Shown: one piece after another, positions 63,253-64,000 of the stretch
How positions within the stretch are numbered: position 1 is the first letter of the stretch
Layout: every line of letters starts with the position of its first letter
Origin: Anaerolineaceae bacterium
GTDB lineage: Bacteria > Chloroflexota > Anaerolineae > Aggregatilineales > Phototrophicaceae
Assembly (NCBI GenBank): GCA_002702065.1
Contig: NZXX01000001.1
Location: forward strand, 992,001 to 1,056,000
Direction of reading: 5' to 3'
Length of the DNA: 64,000 bases
Program-made: the position numbers and the translations under genes
Notes under the pieces: model-generated
Databases searched by the model: none
What the model saw: only the letters and a program-made list of their open reading frames with translations
Told to the model about the DNA's origin: nothing

Positions 63253-64000
63253 TTAGTGTCGACTCTGGCCGATCAACGTGAGGGTGACACCCACGATGAT
63301 GATGGCGCTGCCAATGAATTGCAGGGGGCCGGGCAGCTCGGCAAAGATGAAGAACGCGCCCACTGCACTGATAACCGTGATGATCTGGCTGGAGATGCTG
63401 ACCACCGTTGCGGAGAAGTGGGCCAGCAGGTAATTGAATGAACCATGCGCGATAATCTGGGGGAAGATGGCGATCATCAAAACCCAGAAGTAGCCTTCCG
63501 ATGTATAGCCGGTCAAATCGTAGTCTGACACCAACAGCAGCACCAGGGACGTGACGGCACCGCTGGTGAAGATCAACCACAGAAACGGGATCAGGGACAT
63601 GTGGTTGCGTACCGTGCGCCCCAGAATCAGGTAAAGTGAACCCATCAACGCAGCAGCCAGCGCCAGCGATCCACCCAGCAACAGCCCGGTACTGACGACA
63701 TTCGTGCTGTCGATGCCAGCCAGCCCGATGAGCGCGCCGCCAACCAGTGCCAGTCCCAGTCCGATCCAGACCATACGATTAAAATGCGCGTGCAGGATGA
63801 AGCGTTCCATCAGCAGGGTCCACAACGGAATTGACCCGATTAGCACACCCGCGATCAGTACGCTGGTAAAGACATAAGCTTCAAACATCAGGATCATCTG
63901 GGCTGCAAAAAGTATGCCCGCGATGATGCCGATGATGACGTCGCGCTTGCTGAGGCGGCGGAGTTCAGCCTGATACCGGTTAAGCGTCAGTGGTGTCAGC
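63253..64000 (-). CDS. EamA/DMT-family transporter, paralogue 3, 5' end outside window
   Basis: The reading frame is open from the window's right edge, so the start lies beyond 64000. The visible C-terminal part has QMILMFEAYVFTSVLIAGVLIGSIPLWTLLMERFIL and the second repeat from GSLYLILGRTVRNHMSLIPFLWLIF to the end. The membrane plan is that of paralogues 1 and 2. First of the three in transcription order as far as can be seen. Confidence 0.85.
   Translation of the reverse strand, partial: LTPLTLNRYQAELRRLSKRDVIIGIIAGILFAAQMILMFEAYVFTSVLIAGVLIGSIPLWTLLMERFILHAHFNRMVWIGLGLALVGGALIGLAGIDSTNVVSTGLLLGGSLALAAALMGSLYLILGRTVRNHMSLIPFLWLIFTSGAVTSLVLLLVSDYDLTGYTSEGYFWVLMIAIFPQIIAHGSFNYLLAHFSATVVSISSQIITVISAVGAFFIFAELPGPLQFIGSAIIIVGVTLTLIGQSRH

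Overview
The window reads as a chromosomal segment of a Chloroflexota bacterium, most likely of the Anaerolineae or a related lineage. The reasons are indirect but agree with each other: a coenzyme F420 operon whose dehydro-F420 reductase is a stand-alone nitroreductase, abundant EamA exporters and GT-C-like membrane proteins with Chloroflexota-style beta-sandwich tails, Thr-Pro-rich membrane-anchored proteins, an eCIS-type LQRTVGN motif protein, and a moderately high GC content. Genes are densely packed, often with ATGA or GTGA overlaps. No insertion sequence, integrase, CRISPR array or rRNA is visible, so this is stable core and near-core DNA rather than a mobile island.

Layout. 1-15.1 kb: the 3' part of an SsnA-like amidohydrolase, then npdG-cofE-nitroreductase-cofD-cofC-LLM oxidoreductase ending at a strong terminator (about 5.7 kb). 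A GT-C-like membrane protein, a phosphoesterase and a VOC protein follow, then a molybdenum hydroxylase set: FAD/2Fe-2S subunit, small membrane protein, Mo subunit and a YqeC-MocA fusion. SsnA, YqeC and MocA together are the hallmark of selenium-dependent molybdenum hydroxylase loci, here wrapped around F420 genes. 15.1-16.5 kb (-): a small conserved-looking protein and an eCIS-motif protein. 16.6-21.7 kb (+): punA, an anchored Thr-Pro protein, a DUF2520 reductase, panB, panC and a Zn peptidase. 21.7-24.2 kb (-): fabH and fabF. 24.3-30.1 kb (+): an epimerase, a GNAT enzyme paired with an N-succinylamino acid racemase/MenC-like enolase, a plant/chlamydia-like fabI, an epimerase and proC. 30.3-34.7 kb: a detached F1-only ATP synthase operon, atpA-G-D-C. 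34.8-36.5 kb: mreB (+) and rex (-). 36.6-42.9 kb: a MacB-type exporter with two adaptors, one ATPase and two permeases. 43.1-48.4 kb: a GbsR/MarR regulator, tRNA-Leu(UAG), and a LacI regulator with a clear promoter and operator followed by a sugar ABC transporter that lacks its own ATPase. 48.8-52.2 kb: tig-clpP-clpX. 52.3-61.3 kb: an MBL-fold hydrolase (-), a winged-helix AAA+ ATPase with a degenerate-receiver partner, an epimerase, obgE, nadD, a GNAT protein and a double-SBP protein. 61.3-64 kb (-): three tandem EamA transporters, the last cut by the window edge.

How the genes work together. NpdG reduces F420 with NADPH, and CofC, CofD, CofE and the nitroreductase build the cofactor from FO, while FO synthase (fbiC/cofGH) is not here. 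The LLM oxidoreductase is a likely F420H2 user. FabH, FabF and FabI cover initiation, elongation and final reduction of type II fatty-acid synthesis. PanB, PanC and possibly the DUF2520 protein cover pantothenate synthesis. Tig, ClpP and ClpX form the usual folding and proteolysis block.

The observations most worth a second look are the F420/selenium-type Mo hydroxylase neighbourhood with its fusions, the eCIS-motif protein, two in-frame copies of one palindromic repeat inside a single membrane-protein gene with compensatory stem changes, the winged-helix AAA+/pseudo-receiver pair, the recurrent intergenic 8-mer ACAAACGT, and the potentially switching RNA structure upstream of the GbsR-type regulator. 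All functions are inferred from sequence patterns read by eye; no database search was run.
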